A stretch of DNA of 64,000 nucleotides, from the NCBI GenBank assembly GCA_017521605.1, contig JAFXCD010000028.1:1-64000 (forward strand), read 5' to 3'. The DNA is from Lachnospiraceae bacterium (lineage in GTDB: Bacteria > Bacillota > Clostridia > Lachnospirales > Lachnospiraceae). Of the stretch, positions 47,666 through 56,017 are shown in pieces (position 1 is the first letter of the stretch; each line of letters starts with the position of its first letter). A program made the translations under genes and the position numbers. The notes below the pieces were generated by a model. The model was not told the origin of the DNA. It ran no database searches and saw nothing but the letters and a program-made list of their open reading frames with translations.

Positions 47666-47851
47666 TTACGCGTTTGCGATTTGTTGAGAAAGGGGGAGCA
47701 TATTATCAAAGGAGGTATCTAATAATAGACTTTGGGAGAAAACAACTTCTTTGGTAAAACCATCCGGGAAACTCCCTATGAGATCTACATCTCTTTCCCA
47801 TTCTGTTATACCAAATTCTGATTGTTTCAGGGAATAGGCTCCCCTCCTCAC
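47666..47851 (-). CDS. Possible 61-residue small protein or gene remnant under LacI-type control
   Basis: A GTG-initiated frame of 61 codons (MRRGAYSLKQSEF... LPLSQQIANA) with no similarity I recognise. It has no good ribosome binding site before the GTG; the AGGAGG lies just inside the frame and would better serve a start a few codons later, where only CTG is found. A consensus-like promoter, a 27-bp palindromic operator and a terminator surround it, so the transcript is probably real even if the protein is not. Alternatives: a small regulatory RNA, or the fossil start of a deleted sugar-utilisation gene. Confidence 0.35.
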   Translation of the reverse strand: MRRGAYSLKQSEFGITEWERDVDLIGSFPDGFTKEVVFSQSLLLDTSFDNMLPLSQQIANA

Positions 47852-47861
47852 AAGCGTGTCG

Positions 47862-47888
47862 GTAAATCGTTTTAGTAAAACGATTTAC
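47862..47888 (-). promoter_or_regulatory. 27-bp perfect palindromic LacI-type operator
   Basis: GTAAATCGTTTTA (47862-47874), one central G, TAAAACGATTTAC (47876-47888). It reads as two overlapping copies of the motif found at 47459-47474 before the sugar ABC operon. Confidence 0.7.
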
Positions 47889-47892
47889 AATA

Positions 47893-47921
47893 TTTATAAC
47901 GCATTTTTACGAAATAGTCAA
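47893..47921 (-). promoter_or_regulatory. Promoter of the short transcript
   Basis: Minus-strand TTGACT (47916-47921), 17-bp spacer, TATAAA (47893-47898). Same hexamers, spacing and relation to the operator as the promoter at 47479-47507. Confidence 0.65.
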
Positions 47922-48064
47922 GAATTTTTTAAGTGATTTCACGCATTTTGTTAGATTTATAAATATTTTCATTTGTATTTTTATGCAATTTATACAATGA
48001 GATTGTTTTGTTAAGCCCTCCATGACTTAATAAAACAACCCTGATGTCAATAAGCTCAATCCGT

Positions 48065-48360
48065 TTAATACTTTACTTCTTTTTCTGTCATATCATTAAG
48101 ATAATCATATTTATTCTTTTCAGTGATAGAATACACATACAACGCTACCGGTCCCGGCTCCTTGGGAAGCTCCAAAGCCCCAGACTGCACAGTGCAACCT
48201 CCCACCAGTCCTACGCTACGAAAATAAATGGTACGTGCAATCACATAAGGAATCCATTCTGCAAAATAGCCAGTATAATATCCCCGGCCAGATCCTTGCC
48301 TTCTTCCTTCCTGCTCACTCCGGAAAGTGCATAAGCATAAATTGTTTTGATGAAATCCAC
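48065..48360 (-). pseudogene. Probable frameshifted small gene downstream of the Lgt-like gene
   Basis: A GTG at 48360 opens VDFIKTIYAYALSGVSRKE followed by EGKDLAGDIILAIL and soon stops. The next frame continues as GYFAEWIPYVIARTIYFRSV, then a stretch ending YDYLNDMTEKEVKY with its stop at 48065. Neither piece alone is a good gene, and the joined product would be about 95 residues. It follows the Lgt-like stop by 9 bp. Family unknown; a shift near 48270-48290 is inferred, not proven. Confidence 0.35.
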
Positions 48361-48368
48361 GAAAGCAA

Positions 48369-49067
48369 TTATACTTCGTGGACCTTCTTCTTTTTCCTAT
48401 ACATCGTAATAACTCCCCAGACAAAAAATGTTGCACACACTAACTGGTTGGCTGATATGATTTTATCTAAATGCTCTTCTCTAAGGTATTCTAAAGAGAA
48501 CTTGGTAACTGCACATAAAATCATCACTATGGAAATCAGGTGTTCTCTTTTTTCCCTTAAATATAGCAGAAATACCACCAGAAAAATACAGGCAAACGCC
48601 ATACTTTCCACCAGCTGAACGGGAAAATAAGGCCCTCCCTGTACATATTTTCCATCATAGGTTACTGCCCAAGGTCCCAAGTAGGGAATGCCATGACAAC
48701 AGCCCACCAGATAACAGCCAAATTTTGAAATCGCATACAATAACGGCAAAACTGTTATATAACTTTCCCATAAAGCCGTCCGACCTTCTTTATACATAAA
48801 TCCAAAAATATAAATACCCAACAATAAGCCTATTGCTCCACCCAGACTGGAAATGCCTGCCTCCCAAAGAGTTACTTTAAATCCCCCGGTAATCATGGTA
48901 AACAGTTTTGCCCCATATAAAATCAATATAACATTCAGGAAAATAGAATATCCTATATAATTAGCCGGAACTCCGCGCTTCCTTAAAAGTACAAATACCA
49001 CTGCAAAGCTCACAACAAAGGACAGCAAAAAGGTAACAGCATATGGTGATATGGATAATCCGTTCAT
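48369..49067 (-). CDS. Prolipoprotein diacylglyceryl transferase-like membrane protein
   Basis: 232 residues with about seven membrane helices. The Lgt-like features are ISKFGCYLVGCCHGIPYLGPWAV and GGPYFPVQLVESMAF (the FPxQLxE block). It is shorter than true Lgt (about 260-280 residues), and the central conserved Arg/Gly motif of Lgt is only partly recognisable. It may therefore be a paralogue with a different acceptor rather than the housekeeping enzyme. Weak ribosome binding site. Confidence 0.75.
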   Translation of the reverse strand: MNGLSISPYAVTFLLSFVVSFAVVFVLLRKRGVPANYIGYSIFLNVILILYGAKLFTMITGGFKVTLWEAGISSLGGAIGLLLGIYIFGFMYKEGRTALWESYITVLPLLYAISKFGCYLVGCCHGIPYLGPWAVTYDGKYVQGGPYFPVQLVESMAFACIFLVVFLLYLREKREHLISIVMILCAVTKFSLEYLREEHLDKIISANQLVCATFFVWGVITMYRKKKKVHEV

Positions 49068-49112
49068 ATTCTTACAGCTCCATTCTCAATCAGTTATCGC
49101 TCAACAGCTCTC

Positions 49113-49490
49113 TTAACTACAAAAGCTTCTGGCATTTGCACAATTTTCTATCCCACCAATACAACCATTGCATAACACTACAACAAAGATAAAGAATAAT
49201 ATGATTACTACCAAAATAATAATATAAATCCACATCAACACTTTACCAAATACATTTTGCGGGTGATTAATGCGAACATATATCATAAGTACCACACCTG
49301 ATATTCGGGCGACGACAAAAAGGATATCCATCAAAGAGTTTATAAAAACAATCAGCCCTCCTATTATGCTACCACCAGTGGCCAAAACCAGTTTTGCCAT
49401 AAGTGTTGATAGAATAAATGGTGCTATCAGACATATCAACGATATCCAACATAAGGTGTTTGCATTTTTATCAGCGTTTTTTCTACTCAT
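49113..49490 (-). CDS. Small four-helix membrane protein, tandem paralogue A
   Basis: 125 residues from ATG 49490 (GGGGAGGGA upstream). The charged N-terminus MSRKNADKNANTLCWI leads to about three or four membrane helices, with YVRINHPQNVFGKVLMWI between the last two and a Cys-containing tail. It is similar throughout to the upstream neighbour 49507-49866 (KKANILCWIAL, YVRIKYPKNLFGKILMWI). Function unknown. Confidence 0.7.
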   Translation of the reverse strand: MSRKNADKNANTLCWISLICLIAPFILSTLMAKLVLATGGSIIGGLIVFINSLMDILFVVARISGVVLMIYVRINHPQNVFGKVLMWIYIIILVVIILFFIFVVVLCNGCIGGIENCANARSFCS

Positions 49491-49506
49491 ACTTCCCTCC
49501 CCGAAC

Positions 49507-49866
49507 TTATAAGCATAAGCAACAGTTGTTAATATCATTCACACACTTTACACACGCAAGTATGCTTAAAACTATCATTAACACAACACTGACAGCCATG
49601 AGTATTAGAATCCACATTAATATCTTTCCAAACAGGTTCTTTGGATATTTTATCCTGACATAAATCACAAGTGCCACACTGACTCCGGGACTTAATCCTA
49701 CAATAATGGACAATATAGAGCCTACAACTAATAATATAGTATCGTCAGCCATAATTGTGAACCATCCTGCAATAGATGCTATTATCGCTAAACAGAATAC
49801 TACTATATTAATCAATGCTATCCAGCAGAGTATATTGGCTTTTTTATTGTCCTTCTTTTCATTCAT
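49507..49866 (-). CDS. Small four-helix membrane protein, tandem paralogue B
   Basis: 119 residues from ATG 49866. Same layout as the downstream gene: MNEKKDNKKANILCWIALI at the N-terminus, internal YVRIKYPKNLFGKILMWILI, Cys-rich end (NNCCLCL). The 16-bp spacing implies co-transcription. The pair arose by tandem duplication. Confidence 0.7.
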   Translation of the reverse strand: MNEKKDNKKANILCWIALINIVVFCLAIIASIAGWFTIMADDTILLVVGSILSIIVGLSPGVSVALVIYVRIKYPKNLFGKILMWILILMAVSVVLMIVLSILACVKCVNDINNCCLCL

Positions 49867-50015
49867 ATTCTTCCACACCCTATCTTTTATAAAAACAAAT
49901 CAAAATAATATTAGCATATTTCCATTTATTTGCCAAGTTTCTAGTGTTTCCCTCTATAATATAGGCGCATTATGATATAATATAGATTGTAATATCTCAG
50001 ACAGGAGAAGGATTT

Positions 50016-51485
50016 ATGAAGAAGAATTTTGCATATGTATTGTTTATAATTTCTATATTACTGAGTGGTTGCTCTGTTTCTCAAAATAATCCCCCCGGAC
50101 AAACACCCTCACCTTCCCCTGAGTTTATGGACGCTACTGTAGATAATGCGTCAGCACCTACTGGCACTCCACTTATGAACATAGATGAATACAAACCTTC
50201 CGAAGACTTAAAAACTCCCATTCGTGAGTATGGTGAAAGTACTGCTTTCATCCAGATGGAAGAGGATTTGGTAGTACGCATTCTGTATCCGGAAAGTCAG
50301 ATTCCTGCTTTGAACGACGCTTTGGAAAATTGGGTAACTGAAATCGTTTCAGAGTATCAGACAGAATGTATTGATTGCCATATAAATGGGGACTGCGGAG
50401 AATTAACAGCTGAATATGAAAGTTTTCTTGTAAATGAACATTTTGTAAGCATTAAAATCAGTGGTGTTTTTGATAAACCCTATCTGGCACATCCCATTGA
50501 TATTATTGCAACATTCCATGGTGACTTAACAACAAACAGCCTGCTTACTTTGGACAGCCTGCTTTTGCCGGATGGCCGCTTAGCACTGGAATCCAAAGTA
50601 GCTACAGATGCAGGAGTAGAATCCGAATTTATTGATGAACACTTTTTAGACCACTGGGTATTAACCTCTAAAGGTTTGGAAATCACTTTGGCTCGTGGGG
50701 ATTATCTTCCCATGTCAGAGGGCACCAAAACTTATATGTATACTTATTCAGAGTTAGAAGGAATCTTGTACCTTGATAATCTTAGTGTGCCGAAAGAAAC
50801 TCCTATAGAAGAGTACACCGATTCTCCTAATCCGGACACTGTACTAAATATACCCCCTGACACCCCAATCAATCCGGACATGCCTATGGTGGCACTTACC
50901 TTTGATGATGGTCCCGGTACTCATACTGACAGACTTCTAAATGTATTCGCTACCCATGGCGGAAAGGGCACCTTTTTTGTTGTAGGAAATATTTTAGAAA
51001 ACCGTTCAGATGTTCTTAATCGCATGGTTGCAGAAGGACATGAAATTGGTGGACACAGTTGGGATCATCGTCAGCTGACCAAGTTAAATTCTTCTGATTT
51101 GAGAAATCAAGTGCTTGGTACCCATTCTAAAATTCAGGAACTTACCGGTATGGATGCTACTTTGCTACGTCCTCCTTATGGTTCCTACAATAGTGATGTA
51201 CAAAATCTATGTGCTGATCTGGGAATTGTGATGGCAAACTGGTCGCTGGACACTTTAGATTGGAAGTATAAGGATGCGGATAAAATTTATAATACGATTT
51301 TGACAGAGGTACAGGACGGAGATATCATCCTCTGTCATGATTTACATGGTACCACTGTGGATGCTATGGAACAGGTAATACCTGAGCTGATAGCCAAGGG
51401 ATATCAGCTGGTAACTGTGTCGGAATTACTGGACCAAAAGGGTGAAGAGATTAGGGCCGGAGAAGTGTATTTTAGGGGAAAATAG
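50016..51485 (+). CDS. Polysaccharide deacetylase lipoprotein (NodB domain)
   Basis: 489 residues with lipobox LLSGC (Cys19) and a Pro/Ser-rich linker. A beta-rich DUF3298-like region at about 70-255 leads to a NodB carbohydrate esterase domain (CE4) at about 285-475: MVALTFDDGPG (motif 1, metal-binding Asp), GHEIGGHSWDH (motif 2 His), LLRPPYGSYN (motif 3), WSLDTLDW (motif 4), IILCHDLHG (motif 5). It likely removes acetyl groups from peptidoglycan or surface glycans, which resists lysozyme. SD AGGAGAAGG precedes ATG 50016. Confidence 0.94.
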   Translation: MKKNFAYVLFIISILLSGCSVSQNNPPGQTPSPSPEFMDATVDNASAPTGTPLMNIDEYKPSEDLKTPIREYGESTAFIQMEEDLVVRILYPESQIPALNDALENWVTEIVSEYQTECIDCHINGDCGELTAEYESFLVNEHFVSIKISGVFDKPYLAHPIDIIATFHGDLTTNSLLTLDSLLLPDGRLALESKVATDAGVESEFIDEHFLDHWVLTSKGLEITLARGDYLPMSEGTKTYMYTYSELEGILYLDNLSVPKETPIEEYTDSPNPDTVLNIPPDTPINPDMPMVALTFDDGPGTHTDRLLNVFATHGGKGTFFVVGNILENRSDVLNRMVAEGHEIGGHSWDHRQLTKLNSSDLRNQVLGTHSKIQELTGMDATLLRPPYGSYNSDVQNLCADLGIVMANWSLDTLDWKYKDADKIYNTILTEVQDGDIILCHDLHGTTVDAMEQVIPELIAKGYQLVTVSELLDQKGEEIRAGEVYFRGK

Positions 51486-51556
51486 GTAACTAACCAGTAT
51501 GCATGTTTCTTGTTTATTCTTCATTTAGTAAAACGTAATCATTAAAATTTCATTCT

Positions 51557-52771
51557 CTAGTTTTTTTGTCCTATGCACCAAATAGTCAGGACTTCTGCCA
51601 CCAAAAGCCCAACCACTACCCACACAAAGCTACTCCACAGGCTGACAAAACCTGCTAAAAGCATCATCATCGCAGGTACAATATACTTTCTGGGATGATG
51701 GTACAAATCACTTTCCAACTGCCAGTTACGTAGAGGATATACCCACTCCAACACCACGGAACACAACGCACTTTGCAGGGCAAAAACCACCACTACCAAA
51801 ATCATCTGTCGTCCCACATTTGCAAACTGCAGCTGCCAGCTTACCAAATAAATACTGCTTAACAACAGATTTACAAAAGCCAAGAAAACACAGTATTTCG
51901 CACCGAAGCGTAAACCTTGTCCCGGAAGCATTCTCACCGCCTGTTCCAAATCTCTGTCTACTGACAACAAAATACACAAAGGTGTATTCAGGCTCAATAT
52001 GGCTAATCCCATGGGCAAAGCATTAAAGTCTCCAAGCTGATTCAAAATCATGGGTAGCACACAAGCTATTACACCTAACCCGGCTGTATTTATCAGATAA
52101 TTCTTATTTGCCAAAAGATACCGCAATAAATATACAAAAAAGCTTCCTCTTTTTCCATTACTTTTTAGTATTGTTTTTGAAATGTTTGGGCAATAGAAAG
52201 CATACGCATCCACTATGAAAAGCAATACTACTGCAAGCAACAGACTGATACCTGCAATTCCTCCAAATAGTGGGAGATTTTTCAAACAAAAAATGGATGT
52301 GACATAACCTGCCAGCCATAATAATACAAGGATACCCTTTGCTTTTTTACGGAACAAATATCCGATTACTGCAAATAAACAGCCATTGCATGCACATAAT
52401 AATGCTATCATAATCTCTGCTATGTTCCAGTTTCCAACTGCAAAGAAAAGTACCAGAATCAGTGCACTTTTACTTAGAAGAGTATAAGCACTAAGAGAAA
52501 ATACATATGCAAATACCAGTTGTCTGTTTTCAAAGGGCTGAACCAATACCCCCTGTAAATTTTCCATACTGCTTTTTGAGTTTAAGGTCTGCCCCATAAC
52601 GCCTGCTGTAAAAAGCGTAGCTGTCAAAAATAATACGGAAGGAGCTATTGTCATTTTAATTTCTGCTGCATATATGGCAAAAAAGATAATTGCCACTATA
52701 AATACATTCTTCTTTACCCCTTCATATTTTGCTCCAAAGACATGCTTCAAAAATACTTTATACAGATTCAT
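51557..52771 (-). CDS. ABC transporter membrane subunit
   Basis: 404 residues with about ten to twelve hydrophobic segments and no ATPase domain. It resembles permeases paired with single ATP-binding subunits (bacteriocin/peptide or lipid export). Overlaps the ATPase gene by 14 bp. The substrate is unknown; the AgrC/A-like pair upstream may control it. Confidence 0.8.
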   Translation of the reverse strand: MNLYKVFLKHVFGAKYEGVKKNVFIVAIIFFAIYAAEIKMTIAPSVLFLTATLFTAGVMGQTLNSKSSMENLQGVLVQPFENRQLVFAYVFSLSAYTLLSKSALILVLFFAVGNWNIAEIMIALLCACNGCLFAVIGYLFRKKAKGILVLLWLAGYVTSIFCLKNLPLFGGIAGISLLLAVVLLFIVDAYAFYCPNISKTILKSNGKRGSFFVYLLRYLLANKNYLINTAGLGVIACVLPMILNQLGDFNALPMGLAILSLNTPLCILLSVDRDLEQAVRMLPGQGLRFGAKYCVFLAFVNLLLSSIYLVSWQLQFANVGRQMILVVVVFALQSALCSVVLEWVYPLRNWQLESDLYHHPRKYIVPAMMMLLAGFVSLWSSFVWVVVGLLVAEVLTIWCIGQKN

Positions 52772-53468
52772 TCTCCGAAAGTACCTCCCTGATATTCTGT
52801 GCTATAATCTCCTCTTTTTCAAAGGCTCGCGCTATCTGACCCTCATCCAACACCAACACCCTGTCTGAAGTAAGGCAAATGCTCTCCAAAATGTGGGACG
52901 AAAACAACAATGTTCCATGTTCCTTATACGCTTCCATCAATTTATACAAATATTCTGTGCTCTGAAAATCCAGCCCGTTTACAGGCTCATCCAAAAGCAA
53001 TAGCTCAGGCTTTAAGGCAAAAGCCGTTATTAAATAGGCCTTTTTCAAATTACCTGTAGACAGTTCCTTTAATAACACATCTGTATACTCTTCAAAATGA
53101 AAGCCTGCTACCAGCTCTTCCACATCTGTCAATTCCTTTCCATAGGAAGCCGCCACATAATCACTATACTCCCGAAAGGTAAAATACTGAAAAGAATGTT
53201 CCTCCGCAAAAACTACATATCTTTTTTTCTTAAATGCCTTGTCGCGAAAGGTAAACTTTTTTCCTAAACAGGCCGCTTCCTCTACCCGGCAGGTAGGCAA
53301 TAGCCCTGCCAAAGTTTTCATAAAAGTAGTCTTTCCGGCACCATTCAAACCAATTAATCCAACCACCTCATGGGTACCCAATTCTATACTAAAATCTGTA
53401 AGGATTTTTTTCTCCTTAGAATACCAGGCCACTAATTTTCGTATGATTAATAATTTTTGCTGATTCAT
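52758..53468 (-). CDS. ABC transporter ATP-binding protein
   Basis: 236 residues: Walker A GLNGAGKTTFMKTL, Q-loop FAEE, a signature variant LSTGNLKKAYL (canonical LSGGQ is changed to LSTGN), Walker B LLLLDEPVNGLD, H-loop SSHILES. Starts 3 bp after the small membrane protein gene and overlaps the permease gene. Changed signature sequences of this kind occur in export-type ABC-2 ATPases. Confidence 0.93.
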   Translation of the reverse strand: MNQQKLLIIRKLVAWYSKEKKILTDFSIELGTHEVVGLIGLNGAGKTTFMKTLAGLLPTCRVEEAACLGKKFTFRDKAFKKKRYVVFAEEHSFQYFTFREYSDYVAASYGKELTDVEELVAGFHFEEYTDVLLKELSTGNLKKAYLITAFALKPELLLLDEPVNGLDFQSTEYLYKLMEAYKEHGTLLFSSHILESICLTSDRVLVLDEGQIARAFEKEEIIAQNIREVLSENESV

Positions 53469-53471
53469 GTT

Positions 53472-53642
53472 CTATCTCCTGTCTGCCTTTTCCTTTTTCC
53501 ACAAGGTATACGCTGTATAAATAAACACCACACCCAACACTCCATACATGGCTGTCATGGAAATATTTCCTTTTACACCACTTACTACTGCTGCTACCAA
53601 CCAAATCAATCCCATCACAATTCTAAAATAACAATGTCTCAT
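53472..53642 (-). CDS. 56-residue two-helix membrane protein
   Basis: Small frame with a strong ribosome binding site (GGGAGGATATAAAG) before ATG 53642. The product MRHCYFRIVMGLIWLVAAVV... has two hydrophobic segments (IVMGLIWLVAAVVSG and MYGVLGVVFIYTAYTLW) and a KKEKADRR tail. The stop lies 3 bp before the ATPase start, so it is the first gene of the ABC operon and may be a small subunit or modulator. Confidence 0.72.
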   Translation of the reverse strand: MRHCYFRIVMGLIWLVAAVVSGVKGNISMTAMYGVLGVVFIYTAYTLWKKEKADRR

Positions 53643-53740
53643 TCTTTATATCCTCCCTGTTCACTTGTTTACAGGTACATCTTATCACGCAATAATACTT
53701 TATGCATAAATGTCCGCAAATGGTAGGTTTTTGTCCACGA

Positions 53741-53767
53741 AAAAATCTCCACAAGTGCGGAGATTTT
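53741..53767 (-). terminator. Rho-independent terminator after the sensor kinase
   Basis: On the minus strand AAAATCTCCGC-ACTT-GTGGAGATTTTTTC, a stem with a T-run. It lies 8-30 bp after the kinase stop and separates the two-component operon from the ABC operon. Confidence 0.85.
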
Positions 53768-53774
53768 AAAATTT

Positions 53775-55046
53775 CTAAAAAAACAATGTTGCTACCGCAC
53801 AAAAGACATTATCCCGGAAAGAAGTTTCCAGGCTTCCATCATAGCTTTCTGCTGCTGTTTTTGCACTTTTCAGCCCCCAGCCATGTCTTTGCTTATCTTC
53901 TTTGGAGCTTTGCAGCTCACCGGCCTCTGTAACCGGCTGCTCCCTGTAGCTGTTTTCTACCTTAATGATTAATATATTATTAATTCGTCTGACCGAAAGA
54001 TGAACAAAGCGCTGTCCCTCTTCGCATTTTAGAGCTGCCTCCATAGCATTGTCCAACAAATTACCTAATATGGTGGTCAGTGTTACACTGCGTATATTGG
54101 TATTTCGCGGAAATTCTATATTGGTCTTTACTGCAATCTGCATTTTCTGCATGACTGCCAGCTTACTGTTCAGCAAGTAATCAAGTGCTTCATCACCGGT
54201 CCACACTGTTTGTGTTATCTCTTGAATAGGCGTACGCAAATCCTCCAGATATTCAAGTGCTTCTCCTACCTTATCCCGGCTCAGATAACCATGCAGCATT
54301 TCCATATGATTGTGCAGATCGTGATACAACTTGGCATTTGCTGTATAAATTCGATTCAGATTCTGGTAATCATTTGTAATTAGCTCTGTCTGCTCTGCCT
54401 GCAGCCTGGCCAATTCCTTTTCCATTTCATACTGCCTGCCCATTTTATAAATCATAATAGCAAACAGAAATATAACTGTCATCATCATCCAGTTAAAGGT
54501 TATTTCCCTGTCTATAGGTAACAACTCCTGCTCCGATATTGTAACCATAGTAAAAAAAGTGATTATGGCAAACAGGGTGCTCACACGAAAACTATCGATT
54601 TTCTTCTCTCTGCCCCTATATAATATCAAAGCAGATATCAACAGCAGAACTCGTACTCCCCAGACTGGCGCCAAATATTCCATTGTTTGCGTATTCATAA
54701 ATGCTGTACTACCGGTAAGAATCGCCAATGCAGCCGAAATCAGAAATTCCCACAAGGAAATTGCCAACTCATAAAAGAATAATAAAAAACCACTCATCCT
54801 AAGATTTGTTTTGTCAAAATAGGCAAAAAATACCAGAGAAAGTATGATTTCTATTCCTAACAACTGATACTGCTGCAATGTGCTTGCCCCTTGTATGGCA
54901 GTGATTGCAACAGCTATTCCTATAAAACAAGGGATAATCTTTTTTAGGGCCACCTGTAATCCCTGCACCTGCACTATCAATAAAACACCAACTATGACTC
55001 GTATGGTATTAGTTAGAAAATAAGAAATTAACTGATATCCTTCCAT
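53775..55046 (-). CDS. GHKL-type sensor histidine kinase (AgrC-like)
   Basis: 423 residues from ATG 55046, which overlaps the response-regulator stop as TAATG. Six membrane segments (1-200) are followed by a coiled-coil dimerisation part. The phospho-acceptor His lies in KLYHDLHNHMEML, and a GHKL ATPase domain follows (N-box TTILGNLLDNAMEAAL, G-box GWGLKSAKTAAESYDG). AgrC-type kinases sense peptides. No agrB/agrD-like genes are visible nearby, so the signal source is elsewhere or foreign. Confidence 0.93.
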   Translation of the reverse strand: MEGYQLISYFLTNTIRVIVGVLLIVQVQGLQVALKKIIPCFIGIAVAITAIQGASTLQQYQLLGIEIILSLVFFAYFDKTNLRMSGFLLFFYELAISLWEFLISAALAILTGSTAFMNTQTMEYLAPVWGVRVLLLISALILYRGREKKIDSFRVSTLFAIITFFTMVTISEQELLPIDREITFNWMMMTVIFLFAIMIYKMGRQYEMEKELARLQAEQTELITNDYQNLNRIYTANAKLYHDLHNHMEMLHGYLSRDKVGEALEYLEDLRTPIQEITQTVWTGDEALDYLLNSKLAVMQKMQIAVKTNIEFPRNTNIRSVTLTTILGNLLDNAMEAALKCEEGQRFVHLSVRRINNILIIKVENSYREQPVTEAGELQSSKEDKQRHGWGLKSAKTAAESYDGSLETSFRDNVFCAVATLFF

Positions 55047-55765
55047 TAGATATGTGCCCCCCAAAATTGTGCTATTTTTTGCTTTACCTCTTGTAAATGT
55101 GAACGACTGACAGGCAAAGTATCCTGATTTTTCAAATATATCATCCCCTCATGCACCTTCATAATATGTATAATATTGACAATGCAGCCTCGTTCAATAA
55201 AAATAAACTCAGGCGCATTTAGCTCCTCATACACCTGCTGCAGGCTTTTTCGCACCTTTGAAACACCTTGGTTAGAAGTAATTTCCGCGTTTTTACCATC
55301 CCGCATAATATAAAAAATATCTCTGTAATTAATACGTTCTAATCGATTATTAGTTTGTATGGTATATTCCTGTCCGGCTTCCAGCTCAATCAGCTTCGCT
55401 GCATCCTGTATGGCCTGCTCCAGCTTTTCCTCCCTATTCCCTTTAGGTACATACCTGAAAACAGATAATTCATAAGCATCTATGGCATACTCAATATGGG
55501 AAGTAATAAATATTATTTTCACATCCGGTAAATGTTTTTTTACCTTATCCACAAGCTCCATCCCTGAAATCTCCGGCATTTCAATATCTGACAAAATCAA
55601 ATCATAAAAAGATTCATCTTCAACAATATCACATAGCAAATTACTACTTTGTGTATAGGTAACTATTTCATAACCAATTCCCAAGGTCTGCAAACTGCTT
55701 CTCACCATTTCTTCATTTTGTTGTACCATGCTTGGCTCATCATCACAAATTGCTATTCTTATCAT
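55046..55765 (-). CDS. LytTR-family response regulator (AgrA-like)
   Basis: 239 residues. The receiver domain at 1-120 has acidic pocket CDDEP and phospho-acceptor Asp in DLILSDIEMPEISG. The LytTR DNA-binding domain at about 145-237 has YTIQTNNRLERINYRDIFYI and FIFIERGCIVNIIHI. It is translated ahead of its kinase with overlapping stop/start. Probable targets are the neighbouring ABC genes (inference). SD GAGGGA precedes ATG 55765. Confidence 0.94.
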   Translation of the reverse strand: MIRIAICDDEPSMVQQNEEMVRSSLQTLGIGYEIVTYTQSSNLLCDIVEDESFYDLILSDIEMPEISGMELVDKVKKHLPDVKIIFITSHIEYAIDAYELSVFRYVPKGNREEKLEQAIQDAAKLIELEAGQEYTIQTNNRLERINYRDIFYIMRDGKNAEITSNQGVSKVRKSLQQVYEELNAPEFIFIERGCIVNIIHIMKVHEGMIYLKNQDTLPVSRSHLQEVKQKIAQFWGAHI

Positions 55766-55804
55766 AAAAATCCCTCACAATTTTTTCTTTTAATAAGATA
55801 CAAC

Positions 55805-55838
55805 AAAAGCCCCAAGAATGCAAGCATTCCGGGGCTTT
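55805..55838 (-). terminator. Rho-independent terminator upstream of the two-component genes
   Basis: On the minus strand AAAGCCCC pairs with GGGGCTTTT, with an inner AATGC/GCATT stem, followed by TTGTT. It ends transcripts from the sigma/anti-sigma operon. Confidence 0.85.
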
Positions 55839-56017
55839 GTATATGCATTTTGATTCGCAAGTAACTGATTACCTTTTGGAGAAGTGCAACATACCAAAAA
55901 TACGGCATTCTTAAAATCTTTTGTTACCTACCTGTGTCTTACAGGGAACTGCCCAAGGCTCTCCAGGACTATGGTAGATAAAGGTGAAACCTGAAATTTT
56001 ACTTTGCTCCTGCAATC
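55839..56017 (-). other. Intergenic stretch with several short open frames
   Basis: About 180 bp between the anti-sigma stop and the terminator. On the minus strand, frames of about 35-50 codons are open. One starts MPYFWYVALLQKVI (through the terminator to the response-regulator start) and another ends QVGNKRF. None has a good ribosome binding site. No assignment is made. Confidence 0.25.

Noticed and set aside
48065-48436. A single 123-residue gene overlapping the Lgt-like gene
   Set aside because: Its first part overlaps a real gene in another frame and has Arg/Cys-rich, non-protein-like composition.
55839-56017. AgrD-like peptide or small RNA beside the AgrC/A-like pair
   Set aside because: Open frames exist, but none has a ribosome binding site, a leader plus charged tail, or an AgrB partner; no known RNA fold was recognised.
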